From: Alphaproteobacteria bacterium
GTDB lineage: Bacteria; Pseudomonadota; Alphaproteobacteria; Micavibrionales; Micavibrionaceae
DNA length: 8,655 nucleotides
Direction of reading: 5' to 3'
NCBI GenBank assembly: GCA_030427765.1
Contig: JAUICS010000038.1
Location: 1-8,655, forward strand
Of the stretch, positions 1-6,398 are shown in pieces (position 1 is the stretch's first letter; every line of letters starts with the position of its first letter). The notes below the pieces were generated by a model, which saw only the letters and a program-made list of their open reading frames with translations, did no database searches and was not told the origin of the DNA. The position numbers and the translations under genes were made by a program.

Positions 1-550
1 ATAGGCTCCTCACCCTTAAGCCCCATCGTCAGGTAAGATCGGCCGCCACATAAATCGGTTATAATGGCTTTCTGACGTAATTTTTCGGCAAGCATGATAG
101 TTGTATGCTGCGCAATTGTTGTTGTCCCAACGCCGCCTTTGCCGCCTATGAATGTAATAAGCTGACTATCCGAAATACCTAACTGTTCAATCAGAACGCG
201 GGCCACGGCATCACGAAACCCTTCGTTATTGAGCGGCCGAACAAGGTATTCATCAACCCCCATATCAATCAACCGTCGATACAGTTCAATATCATTCGTA
301 GGGCCAATAACAATGGCCGCGGTGCCCTCCGTACATATTCCGCCAAGCGTTTCCAGCTTTTCAACGAAGGCATCATCAATGCTATCCGCCTCGATCACCA
401 CCAGTGACGGCGATGCCTCACACGCACAAAACGCCAGTCGGATTCCATATCGCCATGCGTTTCAACCAAACCGCTATCCTTTGCGAAAATCAATATATTC
501 GCATTTGGAAGAAGAATAGAAAGGGCCGTTTGATTTGTGTTTTGTGACAT
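1..550 (-). pseudogene. cpaE: CpaE/TadZ pilus-localisation ATPase, N-terminal part, apparently frameshifted and cut by the window edge
   Basis: CpaE/TadZ proteins are MinD/ParA-like ATPases with an N-terminal receiver-like domain that place the Tad machine at the cell pole. From the ATG at 550 one frame reads a plausible start (MSQNTNQTALSILLPNANIL) and closes at a TGA at 397-395. A second frame, open from 461 to position 1, carries the family features: SPSLVVIEADS, AAIVIGPTNDIELYRRL, MGVDEYLVRP and the deviant Walker A stretch GGKGGVGTTT near 146-118. The signature first lysine is present, and Thr stands where ParA has the second lysine, as is usual in CpaE. The two frames overlap only between about 464 and 395, so one base appears missing (or 3n+1 bases deleted). 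The ATG lies 29 bases after cpaD, in operon position. The C-terminus is outside the window. The break may be a true mutation or a sequencing or assembly error. Family assignment is firm; pseudogene status is not. Confidence 0.75.
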
Positions 551-579
551 TTAACTTTGCGTGATTATATGCTGGCTTA

Positions 580-1221
580 TTATTCTCCGGATGCTCGCTC
601 CCCCACTAACGGCGCATTTTGCTGGCCCGAACGGTATGTATCTACAATAACGGATTGACGTGCCGCATCGGCCTTATCATTCGGTTTTGACTTTACCATA
701 TCTGCTGGACGGTAAATCTGTTTTGCTATGCGGTCTTTCACAGAACATCCGAATTGATAATCATCGTCCATGATTTCACCATCCGGGCCCGTGCCGATAC
801 AATCCTTTGGCCCGCGCGCCGTCATTTCCACGTAGGAAATAATCGTTTGCGATATAACAGAATTCTTAACCGGCATAACATCAAACGCCAGATTGTTAAC
901 CCCTTGCTGCCGCAACGCCGCCGCAAGTTCCGATGATTTCTGTGATGCCCATAATGCGGAATGGTGACGTGATGCCGCATCATACGTAACGGTCAGACGC
1001 ATTGCATCATACCCGTAACGGTGAAACCGTCGCGCCTCATCCGCGATTGTTGCCTGTGATATATTCTCCGTCACATACACGTTGTGGTAATTATCTTCCT
1101 GCACAACCAACGGCGCTTCGTTCAGACGGCTTTCCACATCAAATGAACACGCCCCGATCACAACAGAAAATGTTGCAACAAAAACAAATTTAACCGCCGT
1201 ATGTATCAATGTTTCATTCAT
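580..1221 (-). CDS. cpaD: CpaD-family pilus assembly lipoprotein
   Basis: CpaD is a lipoprotein of alphaproteobacterial Tad systems, thought to sit at the outer membrane with the CpaC secretin. The 213-residue product has an N-terminal hydrophobic segment (about 11-24) ending in a lipobox, VIGAC, so Cys25 should be acylated after signal peptidase II cleavage. The C-terminal part, with DYQFGCSVKDRIAKQIYRPA followed by RQSVIVDTYRSGQ, matches the FGC...PADLV...DKYR pattern I know from CpaD. A TTG nine bases upstream (1230) would also be in frame and overlap cpaC. I prefer the ATG at 1221, which begins one base after the cpaC stop, so translation is probably coupled. No strong Shine-Dalgarno is visible. 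Three further cysteines (141, 159 and the lipid Cys) leave room for one disulfide (inference). Confidence 0.9.
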   Translation of the reverse strand: MNETLIHTAVKFVFVATFSVVIGACSFDVESRLNEAPLVVQEDNYHNVYVTENISQATIADEARRFHRYGYDAMRLTVTYDAASRHHSALWASQKSSELAAALRQQGVNNLAFDVMPVKNSVISQTIISYVEMTARGPKDCIGTGPDGEIMDDDYQFGCSVKDRIAKQIYRPADMVKSKPNDKADAARQSVIVDTYRSGQQNAPLVGERASGE

Positions 1222-1222
1222 A

Positions 1223-2701
1223 TCAATCAATCACATATCCGAAGTTATCAAGGTTAGTTACCTTTGGAACGCGGTCACCATAGACACGGCCAAGGTTATT
1301 TATAAAAGACATTTCGAGCGCACCGCGTGACGGCTGCTTCTCGCGCTCCGCATGTTCCTCATTCGCATAGGGCTCCACAATATAAGGTGTGATCATGATA
1401 ACCAGTTCGGTTTCACCGGTTGAAAAGCTGCGTGATTTCACAAGATCACCAATCACCGGCGTATCTATGATACCCGGCAAACCGGCCATACTTCGGATAG
1501 TATCCGATTGAATAAGACCCGCGATCATCAATGTTCTACCCGACCCCATCTCAACCGTTGTATTCGCGCGTCTTACGCTACGACCCGGAACGGTAATCGG
1601 CGGGTTACTGATTTCAACCGCGTTTTCGTAGGAAATGGATGACACTTCGGTCTCCAGCTGCAACGAAATACGTTCATGCGTCAATACAACCGGACGGAAA
1701 TTCAGTGACACACCAAATTCCTGTAGCTCGACAACCACATCACCGCTTTCGCTACGTCCCTGCGGTATCGGGAATTCACCACCGGCAAGGAACCCGGCCT
1801 GTTCACCCGAAATGGCTGTTAAATTCGGCTCCGCAAGCGTCTTTACAAGATCACGATCTTCCAGTGCATTTATTAGGAATTGTACCAGGCCAAGACTGCT
1901 TAAACCGGAGTCCCGAATGATACTGGCCACCGCAAACGGATTTTGCGCGGTCAAGCCGGTCTGCGTTGCAACATCAAGCGCAAGGCCAAGATTATGCCCA
2001 CCCGTTGAATCACCCGCATTTGCCGAGGCCTCAAGCCCCAGTTCACGAAGTGCACTACGTGACAGCTCAAGTATTTTCACCTGCAACATAACCTGCTGCT
2101 TACCTTCAACATTCATCATATTGACAATGGACGGGTCGGCCGAGCCGGATGCCGCGGCGAAACGAACGGCAAAGTTTTGAATTCTATTTGCGATATCCGG
2201 ATTGGATACACTGCCGGTCAATACAATCTGGTCATTGATTGTGGATACGGTAACATCCTCATCCGGAAAAAATGTATTTAAATTTGACTGAATGGTCGTG
2301 ATATCAACCCGCACATGCACATTCAAACGTTTTAGAACATTACCATGCGCATCCAATACGATCATATTCGTATCGCCTAAACTTGTTCCGACAATGTAAA
2401 GGCGTTTAGACTGCAATGCCTGCACATCAATAATGCTTGGATCCGCGATCATTACGTCACTCATCGGACCTTCAATATCAATAACATCACCCTTACCAAG
2501 CGTAAGAACAAGTGTTGGATCCATTTCATTACTTTGCGCCTGCCCAATTATTTTTTCGGCCTTGGCCGCCATTGCGATATGTGGCGAGAACGATACCATC
2601 ACAGCGGTCAAGATAAACGCACACAGCACCAAAAGCGGCACATATTTTTCACCGACAAAACGGGATACAGATTCCATCTTTAATTGCTTATACTGCCGCA
2701 T
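1223..2701 (-). CDS. cpaC: CpaC/RcpA outer-membrane secretin of the Flp pilus
   Basis: This is the secretin, which multimerises into the outer-membrane channel through which the Flp pilus leaves the cell. With the chosen start it has 492 residues. It contains a signal peptide (about 18-45, ending near AMAAKA), an N-terminal pilus/secretin domain (about 62-133, GKGDVIDIEGPMSDVMIADP), a BON-like segment (about 135-200) and the secretin domain proper (about 275-444). The last has LAEPNLTAISGEQAGFLAGG, VPGRSVRRANTTVEM and ETELVIMITPYIVEP. The frame stays open upstream to a GTG at 2800, but starting there would overlap cpaB by 83 bases and put about 60 mostly charged residues before the signal peptide. 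The ATG at 2701, 16 bases after the cpaB stop, fits better; ATG 2677 is a second choice. The downstream cpaD ATG lies one base after its stop. Residues 445-492 form a charged tail after the secretin core. Confidence 0.95.
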   Translation of the reverse strand: MRQYKQLKMESVSRFVGEKYVPLLVLCAFILTAVMVSFSPHIAMAAKAEKIIGQAQSNEMDPTLVLTLGKGDVIDIEGPMSDVMIADPSIIDVQALQSKRLYIVGTSLGDTNMIVLDAHGNVLKRLNVHVRVDITTIQSNLNTFFPDEDVTVSTINDQIVLTGSVSNPDIANRIQNFAVRFAAASGSADPSIVNMMNVEGKQQVMLQVKILELSRSALRELGLEASANAGDSTGGHNLGLALDVATQTGLTAQNPFAVASIIRDSGLSSLGLVQFLINALEDRDLVKTLAEPNLTAISGEQAGFLAGGEFPIPQGRSESGDVVVELQEFGVSLNFRPVVLTHERISLQLETEVSSISYENAVEISNPPITVPGRSVRRANTTVEMGSGRTLMIAGLIQSDTIRSMAGLPGIIDTPVIGDLVKSRSFSTGETELVIMITPYIVEPYANEEHAEREKQPSRGALEMSFINNLGRVYGDRVPKVTNLDNFGYVID

Positions 2702-2717
2702 GTTTCTGCGCTTTGAT

Positions 2718-3626
2718 TTAATTGTTAGGATAATCTTGTTGGTAGGCCGCTGGCGGCACATATCCAGCTTGCGAACGAAGAAGGACATTTTGAACGCCAC
2801 CTGACGTTAATACTCGCACATAATTGCCCGAATTACCAGTTTCAGATTGCGTCCTTGCAATCTCACGATAGATTTTTCCGACCGTTACATCCGTTACCAG
2901 ATGCTCTTGCGTTTCAACGCTTTCGTCGCCTAATGCGCGAAGCACCAAACTCAGCCCGCCCATATTACTCGCGAGCATCAGTTTACGCGCACCCAGATCA
3001 TCAACTTCCAGCGTCGCCGTGCGGCCAACACGCGCCCCTTTTTCCGGTCGCTCCGGGTTTTGGTCAATCGCCAGAACCTTTACATGCCTTAACACGACCT
3101 GACTGGCAAAACGGTTTACCATGTGAGATATACGTTCATCGTCACCAGTGCGTGTGCGCACCGCAAATGTTACAATCACATCAACATGGTCGCCAGGCGT
3201 AATAAACCCGCCCGCAAGCGATGATGCCGACACCTCGATCGCCACCGCGCGTTTTCCATCATCCAGACTGGCCGACATAATGTCTGCATTCGTTAAAAAT
3301 GCACTTCTTAAAACCGGCTGGTCCGCCAATATCTTTGTCGACAGTTTTGCATTTTTTGTGATGTCGTATACCGTTTCATTACCAGAACGAACAATCATAC
3401 TTGGTTCTACATCCGTTTCCGGAATTTCAATCCATTTTGTATTTTCATTCGAAATACGATCGCCTGCATTGATATCACCCGCTGCCGCCAGAACAACCTT
3501 TTTGGGCACGACCTTTTCAACAACCTGCGGTGCAGGTTTTTTTGACAAACTCTGCATCATGAATACAGAAAGTCCTATTGAGACCAGAAGACCAACGCCA
3601 AGTATGATCAGTGTTTTCTTATTCAT
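2718..3626 (-). CDS. cpaB: CpaB/RcpC Flp pilus assembly protein
   Basis: CpaB/RcpC is an inner-membrane-anchored periplasmic protein that works with the secretin. The 302-residue product begins with MNKKTLIILGVGLLVSIGLS, a short basic start followed by one membrane segment (about 5-25). A Pro/Lys/Val-rich linker (31-45) leads into a SAF-like domain (about 45-115, LAAAGDINAGDRISNENTKW). The RcpC core follows, with SLAGGFITPGDHVDVIVTF (about 136-154), TATLEVDDLGARKLMLAS (about 203-220) and SLVLRAL. The C-terminal about 35 residues are Gly/Ser/Gln/Pro-rich and probably flexible. The ATG at 3626 has a good ribosome site, AAGGG eight bases upstream. The gene follows cpaA after 85 bases and precedes cpaC by 16, in standard cpaA-B-C order. 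Confidence 0.95.
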   Translation of the reverse strand: MNKKTLIILGVGLLVSIGLSVFMMQSLSKKPAPQVVEKVVPKKVVLAAAGDINAGDRISNENTKWIEIPETDVEPSMIVRSGNETVYDITKNAKLSTKILADQPVLRSAFLTNADIMSASLDDGKRAVAIEVSASSLAGGFITPGDHVDVIVTFAVRTRTGDDERISHMVNRFASQVVLRHVKVLAIDQNPERPEKGARVGRTATLEVDDLGARKLMLASNMGGLSLVLRALGDESVETQEHLVTDVTVGKIYREIARTQSETGNSGNYVRVLTSGGVQNVLLRSQAGYVPPAAYQQDYPNN

Positions 3627-3711
3627 TGGTGATACCCTTATTTAAATGTTTTTCTTTTTATTAAGCCCGATAATCGTTAATACTTCGTTTCAAACAGTTT
3701 CACATAAATAA

Positions 3712-4245
3712 TCATGTAAATATGTTGAAAAACGCGCGATAGTAACCCACTTGAATGAACGCGATAAATGCACCGGACGTAATGGCAATTCCATAAGGAA
3801 CTGCACTTTCCCCTTCCTGAAGCTTGGCAATCCAGCTACCATCTTCTGGATGCTTTACTGGTTTTTTGTTTCTAATATACAATGCCGCGAGTCCGAGCAG
3901 GCCACCGGCACATGCCATCCAAAATATAAGTGACATCAATCCCGTAAGGCCGGTCCATAGCGCAAACGCAGACAATAACTTTGAATCCCCCGCACCAATA
4001 ATGCCGCCAGCAAACATTCCCAATGTAATGATGAATACAATTGTGGCCGCAAAAACATGTTTATACAAAACGGTGATTACTTGCCCGCCAAGTAAATAAT
4101 CAATAGAAAACCCAAGTAAAAACAATATCGCTATTATAATTGAAATATAATTCGGAATTTTCAGCCCTTTAAAATCACTTATGGACGCATAAATACCCAT
4201 CCCGAGCGCAAGAACTGATAGCAATGACAACATAATCGACGGCAT
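3712..4245 (-). CDS. cpaA: CpaA/TadV prepilin peptidase (A24 family)
   Basis: This is the dedicated inner-membrane aspartyl protease that removes the leader of the Flp prepilin and of TadE-type pseudopilins. The 177-residue protein is almost all membrane segments. The two catalytic aspartates are visible: Asp24 in SISDFKGLKIPN and Asp87 in GAGDSKLL, the GxGD motif. PYGIAI near 150 is also typical. The length fits the short CpaA/TadV form that lacks the methyltransferase domain of classical PilD. A TTG two codons upstream (4251) is in frame, but GGAAGG lies nine bases from the ATG at 4245 and only three from the TTG, so I chose the ATG. The gene stands downstream of the pilin across a terminator, so it is probably read by partial read-through or from its own promoter. 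Confidence 0.94.
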   Translation of the reverse strand: MPSIMLSLLSVLALGMGIYASISDFKGLKIPNYISIIIAILFLLGFSIDYLLGGQVITVLYKHVFAATIVFIITLGMFAGGIIGAGDSKLLSAFALWTGLTGLMSLIFWMACAGGLLGLAALYIRNKKPVKHPEDGSWIAKLQEGESAVPYGIAITSGAFIAFIQVGYYRAFFNIFT

Positions 4246-4262
4246 AAACAAAAACCTTCCGC

Positions 4263-4295
4263 GTAAAGAAACCCGCCCTTTTCGGGGCGGGCTTC
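4263..4295 (-). terminator. Intrinsic terminator after the Flp pilin gene
   Basis: A perfect seven-pair G/C stem (4272-4278 with 4285-4291) closes a six-base loop. The stem extends after one A·C mismatch by three more pairs (4268-4270 with 4293-4295). Read on the minus strand the hairpin is followed by TTTCTTT, the shape of a Rho-independent terminator for the pilin transcript. It lies 37 bases after the pilin stop and 18 bases before the cpaA start. It should raise the ratio of pilin mRNA to assembly-gene mRNA, a common arrangement for a major subunit (inference). Confidence 0.85.
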
Positions 4296-4331
4296 GGTTA
4301 TACCACTATAATGGTTTCGTGGGAGCCTTGA

Positions 4332-4568
4332 TTAACCACCAGTTCCTGTACCAGTTCCAGTGCCTGTGCCAGTTCCGCCGCCTGTACCAGTTCCAGGATC
4401 TTGCGCAGCAATTTGTGCACCAACATTATCAAACATTGTGTCCAGGTTTGTCCCTAATGTTGTTAAGCCGCCAATGATTGCAACCGCGATAAGCGCAGCA
4501 ATCAGGCCGTATTCTAGTGCAGTTGCACCGTCTTCGTTTTTGAAAAATTTTCTCATTAGTTTTAGCAT
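4332..4568 (-). CDS. flp: Flp/Fap-type major pilin
   Basis: This is the structural subunit of the type IVb/c Flp pilus. The 78-residue prepilin has a short basic leader with cleavage predicted after Gly14 (EDG|ATALEYGLIAALIAVA). The mature protein therefore has the invariant Glu5-Tyr6 pair (Glu19, Tyr20) and the hydrophobic polymerisation helix (about 15-38). After the helix comes a short polar part (TTLGTNLDTMFDNVGAQIAA) and then, unusually, a tail of about 20 residues made only of Gly and Thr (59-78). A strong ribosome site, AAGGAG, lies six bases before the ATG. A long AT-rich leader lies upstream and an intrinsic terminator downstream, so this should be a highly expressed separate unit. 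It is cut by CpaA, encoded next door. The name pilA would be equally fitting. Confidence 0.96.
   Translation of the reverse strand: MLKLMRKFFKNEDGATALEYGLIAALIAVAIIGGLTTLGTNLDTMFDNVGAQIAAQDPGTGTGGGTGTGTGTGTGTGG
4335..4394 (-). repeat. Short tandem repeat encoding the Gly-Thr tail of the pilin
   Basis: The last 20 codons of the pilin alternate Gly and Thr with one GGG interruption. At the DNA level the units are variants of GGAACTGGTACA, seen on the plus strand as repeated CCAGTTCC and CCTGT(A/G) blocks. The unit is imperfect because synonymous third positions differ, so this is an old or selected repeat rather than a fresh expansion. Changes in copy number in steps of six bases would keep the frame and alter tail length. 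Confidence 0.8.
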
Positions 4569-4753
4569 GGTCTACTCCTTAAATAGTGTTTTGTTTTTTT
4601 GATTTTTTGGAATTTATGTCCCTAACCATATTTTCATATTATCAGTATTCATATTAACAAATAGTTAAAACCATAAGTAAAAATGCATTTATTATTTATT
4701 TTTAATATGCAAATTAAGTAATAGTCTAAATTAATTTACATATTTTTTAAGTA
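4569..4753 (-). promoter_or_regulatory. AT-rich pilin promoter and leader region
   Basis: This stretch lies between the small ORF behind tadG and the pilin start. It is very AT-rich: only 8 of the 60 bases from 4681 to 4740 are G or C. It must hold the pilin promoter if the pilin is transcribed on its own. It contains a TTAA-N7-TTAA box at 4654-4668, A-rich minus-strand runs just before the gene (4589-4611), and the AAGGAG ribosome site at 4575-4580. I could not identify a convincing -35/-10 pair. Confidence 0.6.
4654..4668. promoter_or_regulatory. CtrA-like binding box upstream of the pilin
   Basis: The sequence TTAACAAATAGTTAA is an exact TTAA-N7-TTAA, the consensus of the alphaproteobacterial cell-cycle regulator CtrA. 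It ends 86 bases before the pilin start codon. In Caulobacter the pilin gene pilA is CtrA-activated, so the placement makes biological sense. In DNA this AT-rich a chance match is not negligible. None of the other TTAA copies in the region that I checked pair at the right spacing. Confidence 0.5.
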
Positions 4754-4773
4754 TTAAGTAAAATAATTACTTA
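4747..4773. repeat. Tandem TTAAGTA heptamers overlapping a 7-bp inverted repeat
   Basis: TTAAGTA occurs twice head to tail (4747-4753 and 4754-4760) and once more at 4714-4720. The second copy also forms the left arm of a perfect inverted repeat, TAAGTAA (4755-4761) and TTACTTA (4767-4773), with a five-base spacer. The arms overlap the end of the small ORF that stops at 4754. There is no U-run on either side, so a terminator is unlikely; an operator or an mRNA 3' structure is possible. Confidence 0.4.
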
Positions 4774-4906
4774 GAAAAGTTAAACGAAATATTGTTAAAA
4801 ATTGAACTAAATTCTCCTGCAATTCCGCAACAGGCTTATCATGCAGGCACACATAAACGATTAGCGCTGCCGCGAGCACGAGAAACGCAATTCGTTTAAT
4901 AGACAT
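4754..4906 (-). CDS. Small hypothetical membrane or exported protein (50 aa) behind tadG
   Basis: I do not recognise a family. A 51-codon frame starts at an ATG 10 bases after the tadG stop. It has AAGAG seven bases upstream, overlapping that stop, so translation could be coupled to tadG. The product starts MSIKRIAFLVLAAALIVYVC: a positively charged start and then a hydrophobic stretch of about 15 residues, as in a signal peptide or single membrane anchor. A short polar part (DKPVAELQEN) and a second, weaker hydrophobic segment (VQFLTIFRLTFL) follow. Its last codons lie in AT-rich DNA that also forms an inverted repeat. Operon position, ribosome site and a sensible membrane topology support it. 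Shortness is the main argument against it. Confidence 0.5.
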   Translation of the reverse strand: MSIKRIAFLVLAAALIVYVCLHDKPVAELQENLVQFLTIFRLTFLSNYFT

Positions 4907-4916
4907 TCCGATACTC

Positions 4917-6380
4917 TTAACCGCTGATATGCAGATTGCTTATCTGTTTACTGATTTTCTCAAAGGATGAAATTAATTCACTTTGTGATGGTGCATCATA
5001 ATATTTCGAGGAATCAGACGCACAATTCCGGAATATGTCCTTAGTTGCTGATGAAATACTGGTTGAAAATGTAACAGTGTATATTGTGATCCCTTTTTGC
5101 TTCATGAGGTTACACGTTTCTTTCATGCGATCATTTACTTCATCACGTGCAGAGGATTTGTTTGTTGTTCCCAGAACCCCATCTTCCAATCGACCATAGG
5201 CCATAAAATCGGACATCTTCGAACTTGCCGTATTCGGTTTTTTCCAAACCTGATTTTCCCCATCTGTCATCATCACAATTGTTTTTGTCCATAACGGATC
5301 ATCGTATGCGGCACCCTGTTGGAACGGAAATTCCGGTGATAAAACACGCCATCCCCATGCCATTCCCAAATTGCCGAGTGTCCCGCCACGGCACCAATAT
5401 TTAAGGTCCTGTGCCTGCGTTAACAGATGATCCTTATTACTTGTAAGCGGTGTAATCGGATTTGGACATCCCAGATTTGGTGTACGTCGGTTGTTACACT
5501 GGTTGTACGGTAAATTTAAACTTCCACCCGTATCAGTATCCCAATGATTATCGACAGAATCAGACGGCGTATTTTCATACCAGAACGCGTCCCAATACCC
5601 ACCGGCATTCGGGTGCGTATCTTTATAGTCATGCGGATAATCACGCGCCATCACACACCCCTGCCATTGAAGCGCATCATCTGGATCGTATTCAATATCT
5701 TCGTCACTTGGAACCGGATACCCTTCTATAATATCCGGCGCAATACTTCCAACGTTAACCGTGGCAGAATACGGCACAAGTCCAATCTTCAAATCGTCAT
5801 GGTCCTCAACACGGTCAAATAGAATATTTATGAAATTCAACGTTGCGGTACGCAATGCGCCAATATTATTATTGCTTTGCATTGAACCGGTTACATCCAG
5901 AACCAACGCAACTTCAATACCGCGCACTTCACGCTTTACCGTACAATCGACAAAAATCTCCATGTATTTTTTACCAAGAACACCGGTAAACGATGTTTTG
6001 AACATTACGGCAAGCTCACCGTAAAGGGCCTTTGCCTCCAGCAATGTTTCTTCCGTATTGACCGGCGACACTTCAACCTTTGAAAGCTCACCAAAACGGT
6101 CTTCCGGAAAATTGGCTTTCGCAAAACTTTTGAAACGCAATTCGACTTGTTCATTCGAAATTAAACCGGTTGATGCCGCCGTGGCAAGTGCGGCCGCATC
6201 ACACGCACGCGCCAAACGTTCCTTCGCCAGATAGGCACTTGATACATCCACGCCCATGCCAATAACACTAAGAAGTATTGGCAATGAAATGGCGAACATA
6301 ACAAGGATGGACGCTGCCGTTTCACGTCCAAAACGTGTACAAAATGCTGCAAATAACTTTACGTATTTTTTATGTTTCAT
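4917..6380 (-). CDS. tadG: TadG-like Flp pilus assembly protein with von Willebrand A domain
   Basis: TadG proteins are membrane-anchored Tad accessory proteins; many carry a C-terminal VWA domain. The 487-residue product has one N-terminal membrane segment (about 22-44, TAASILVMFAISLPILLSVI) followed by the TadG/TadE-like stretch GVDVSSAYLAKERLARACDA (43-62). The VWA domain starts at about 155 (EVALVLDVTGSM) and ends near 480. Its metal site is modified from DxSxS to Asp162-Val-Thr-Gly-Ser166. Further likely ligands are Thr334 (GGTLGNLGMAWGWR) and Asp373 (VMMTDGENQ). Between strands of the domain is a long insert (about 215-325) rich in Asp, Asn, Trp and Cys. A ribosome site, AGGG, is seven bases before the ATG. 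The gene follows the tadF-like gene after 18 bases and belongs to the tadE-F-G operon. Confidence 0.92.
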   Translation of the reverse strand: MKHKKYVKLFAAFCTRFGRETAASILVMFAISLPILLSVIGMGVDVSSAYLAKERLARACDAAALATAASTGLISNEQVELRFKSFAKANFPEDRFGELSKVEVSPVNTEETLLEAKALYGELAVMFKTSFTGVLGKKYMEIFVDCTVKREVRGIEVALVLDVTGSMQSNNNIGALRTATLNFINILFDRVEDHDDLKIGLVPYSATVNVGSIAPDIIEGYPVPSDEDIEYDPDDALQWQGCVMARDYPHDYKDTHPNAGGYWDAFWYENTPSDSVDNHWDTDTGGSLNLPYNQCNNRRTPNLGCPNPITPLTSNKDHLLTQAQDLKYWCRGGTLGNLGMAWGWRVLSPEFPFQQGAAYDDPLWTKTIVMMTDGENQVWKKPNTASSKMSDFMAYGRLEDGVLGTTNKSSARDEVNDRMKETCNLMKQKGITIYTVTFSTSISSATKDIFRNCASDSSKYYDAPSQSELISSFEKISKQISNLHISG

Positions 6381-6398
6381 GGGTCTACCCTATTCCGG

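Noticed and set aside
229..519. Plus-strand open frame of 96 codons opposite cpaE
   Set aside because: It lies antisense to sequence with clear CpaE motifs, has no recognisable domain, and seems to exist only because the opposite gene is open.
1635..2180. Plus-strand open frame of 181 codons opposite cpaC
   Set aside because: It is Ser/Arg/Pro/Cys-rich low-complexity sequence antisense to the secretin core and looks like a shadow of the real gene.
2702..2800. Longer cpaC beginning at the GTG at 2800 or the ATG at 2788, inside cpaB
   Set aside because: It would overlap cpaB by 71-83 bases and place a long charged leader before the signal peptide; the AGGTGG before it is part of cpaB codons.
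3627..3711. Possible separate promoter between cpaA and cpaB (TTGAAA-like box)
   Set aside because: There is no -10 element at normal spacing and no paired TTAA box; the 85-base gap is compatible with one transcript.
4360..4602. Plus-strand open frame starting with alternating Pro and Val opposite the pilin
   Set aside because: It is the reverse complement of the Gly-Thr repeat and the pilin helix; no ribosome site or domain supports it.
4681..4712. AAATGCATTT palindrome and TGCAT/ATGCA arms in the pilin leader
   Set aside because: The arms are short in very AT-rich DNA where such palindromes are expected by chance.
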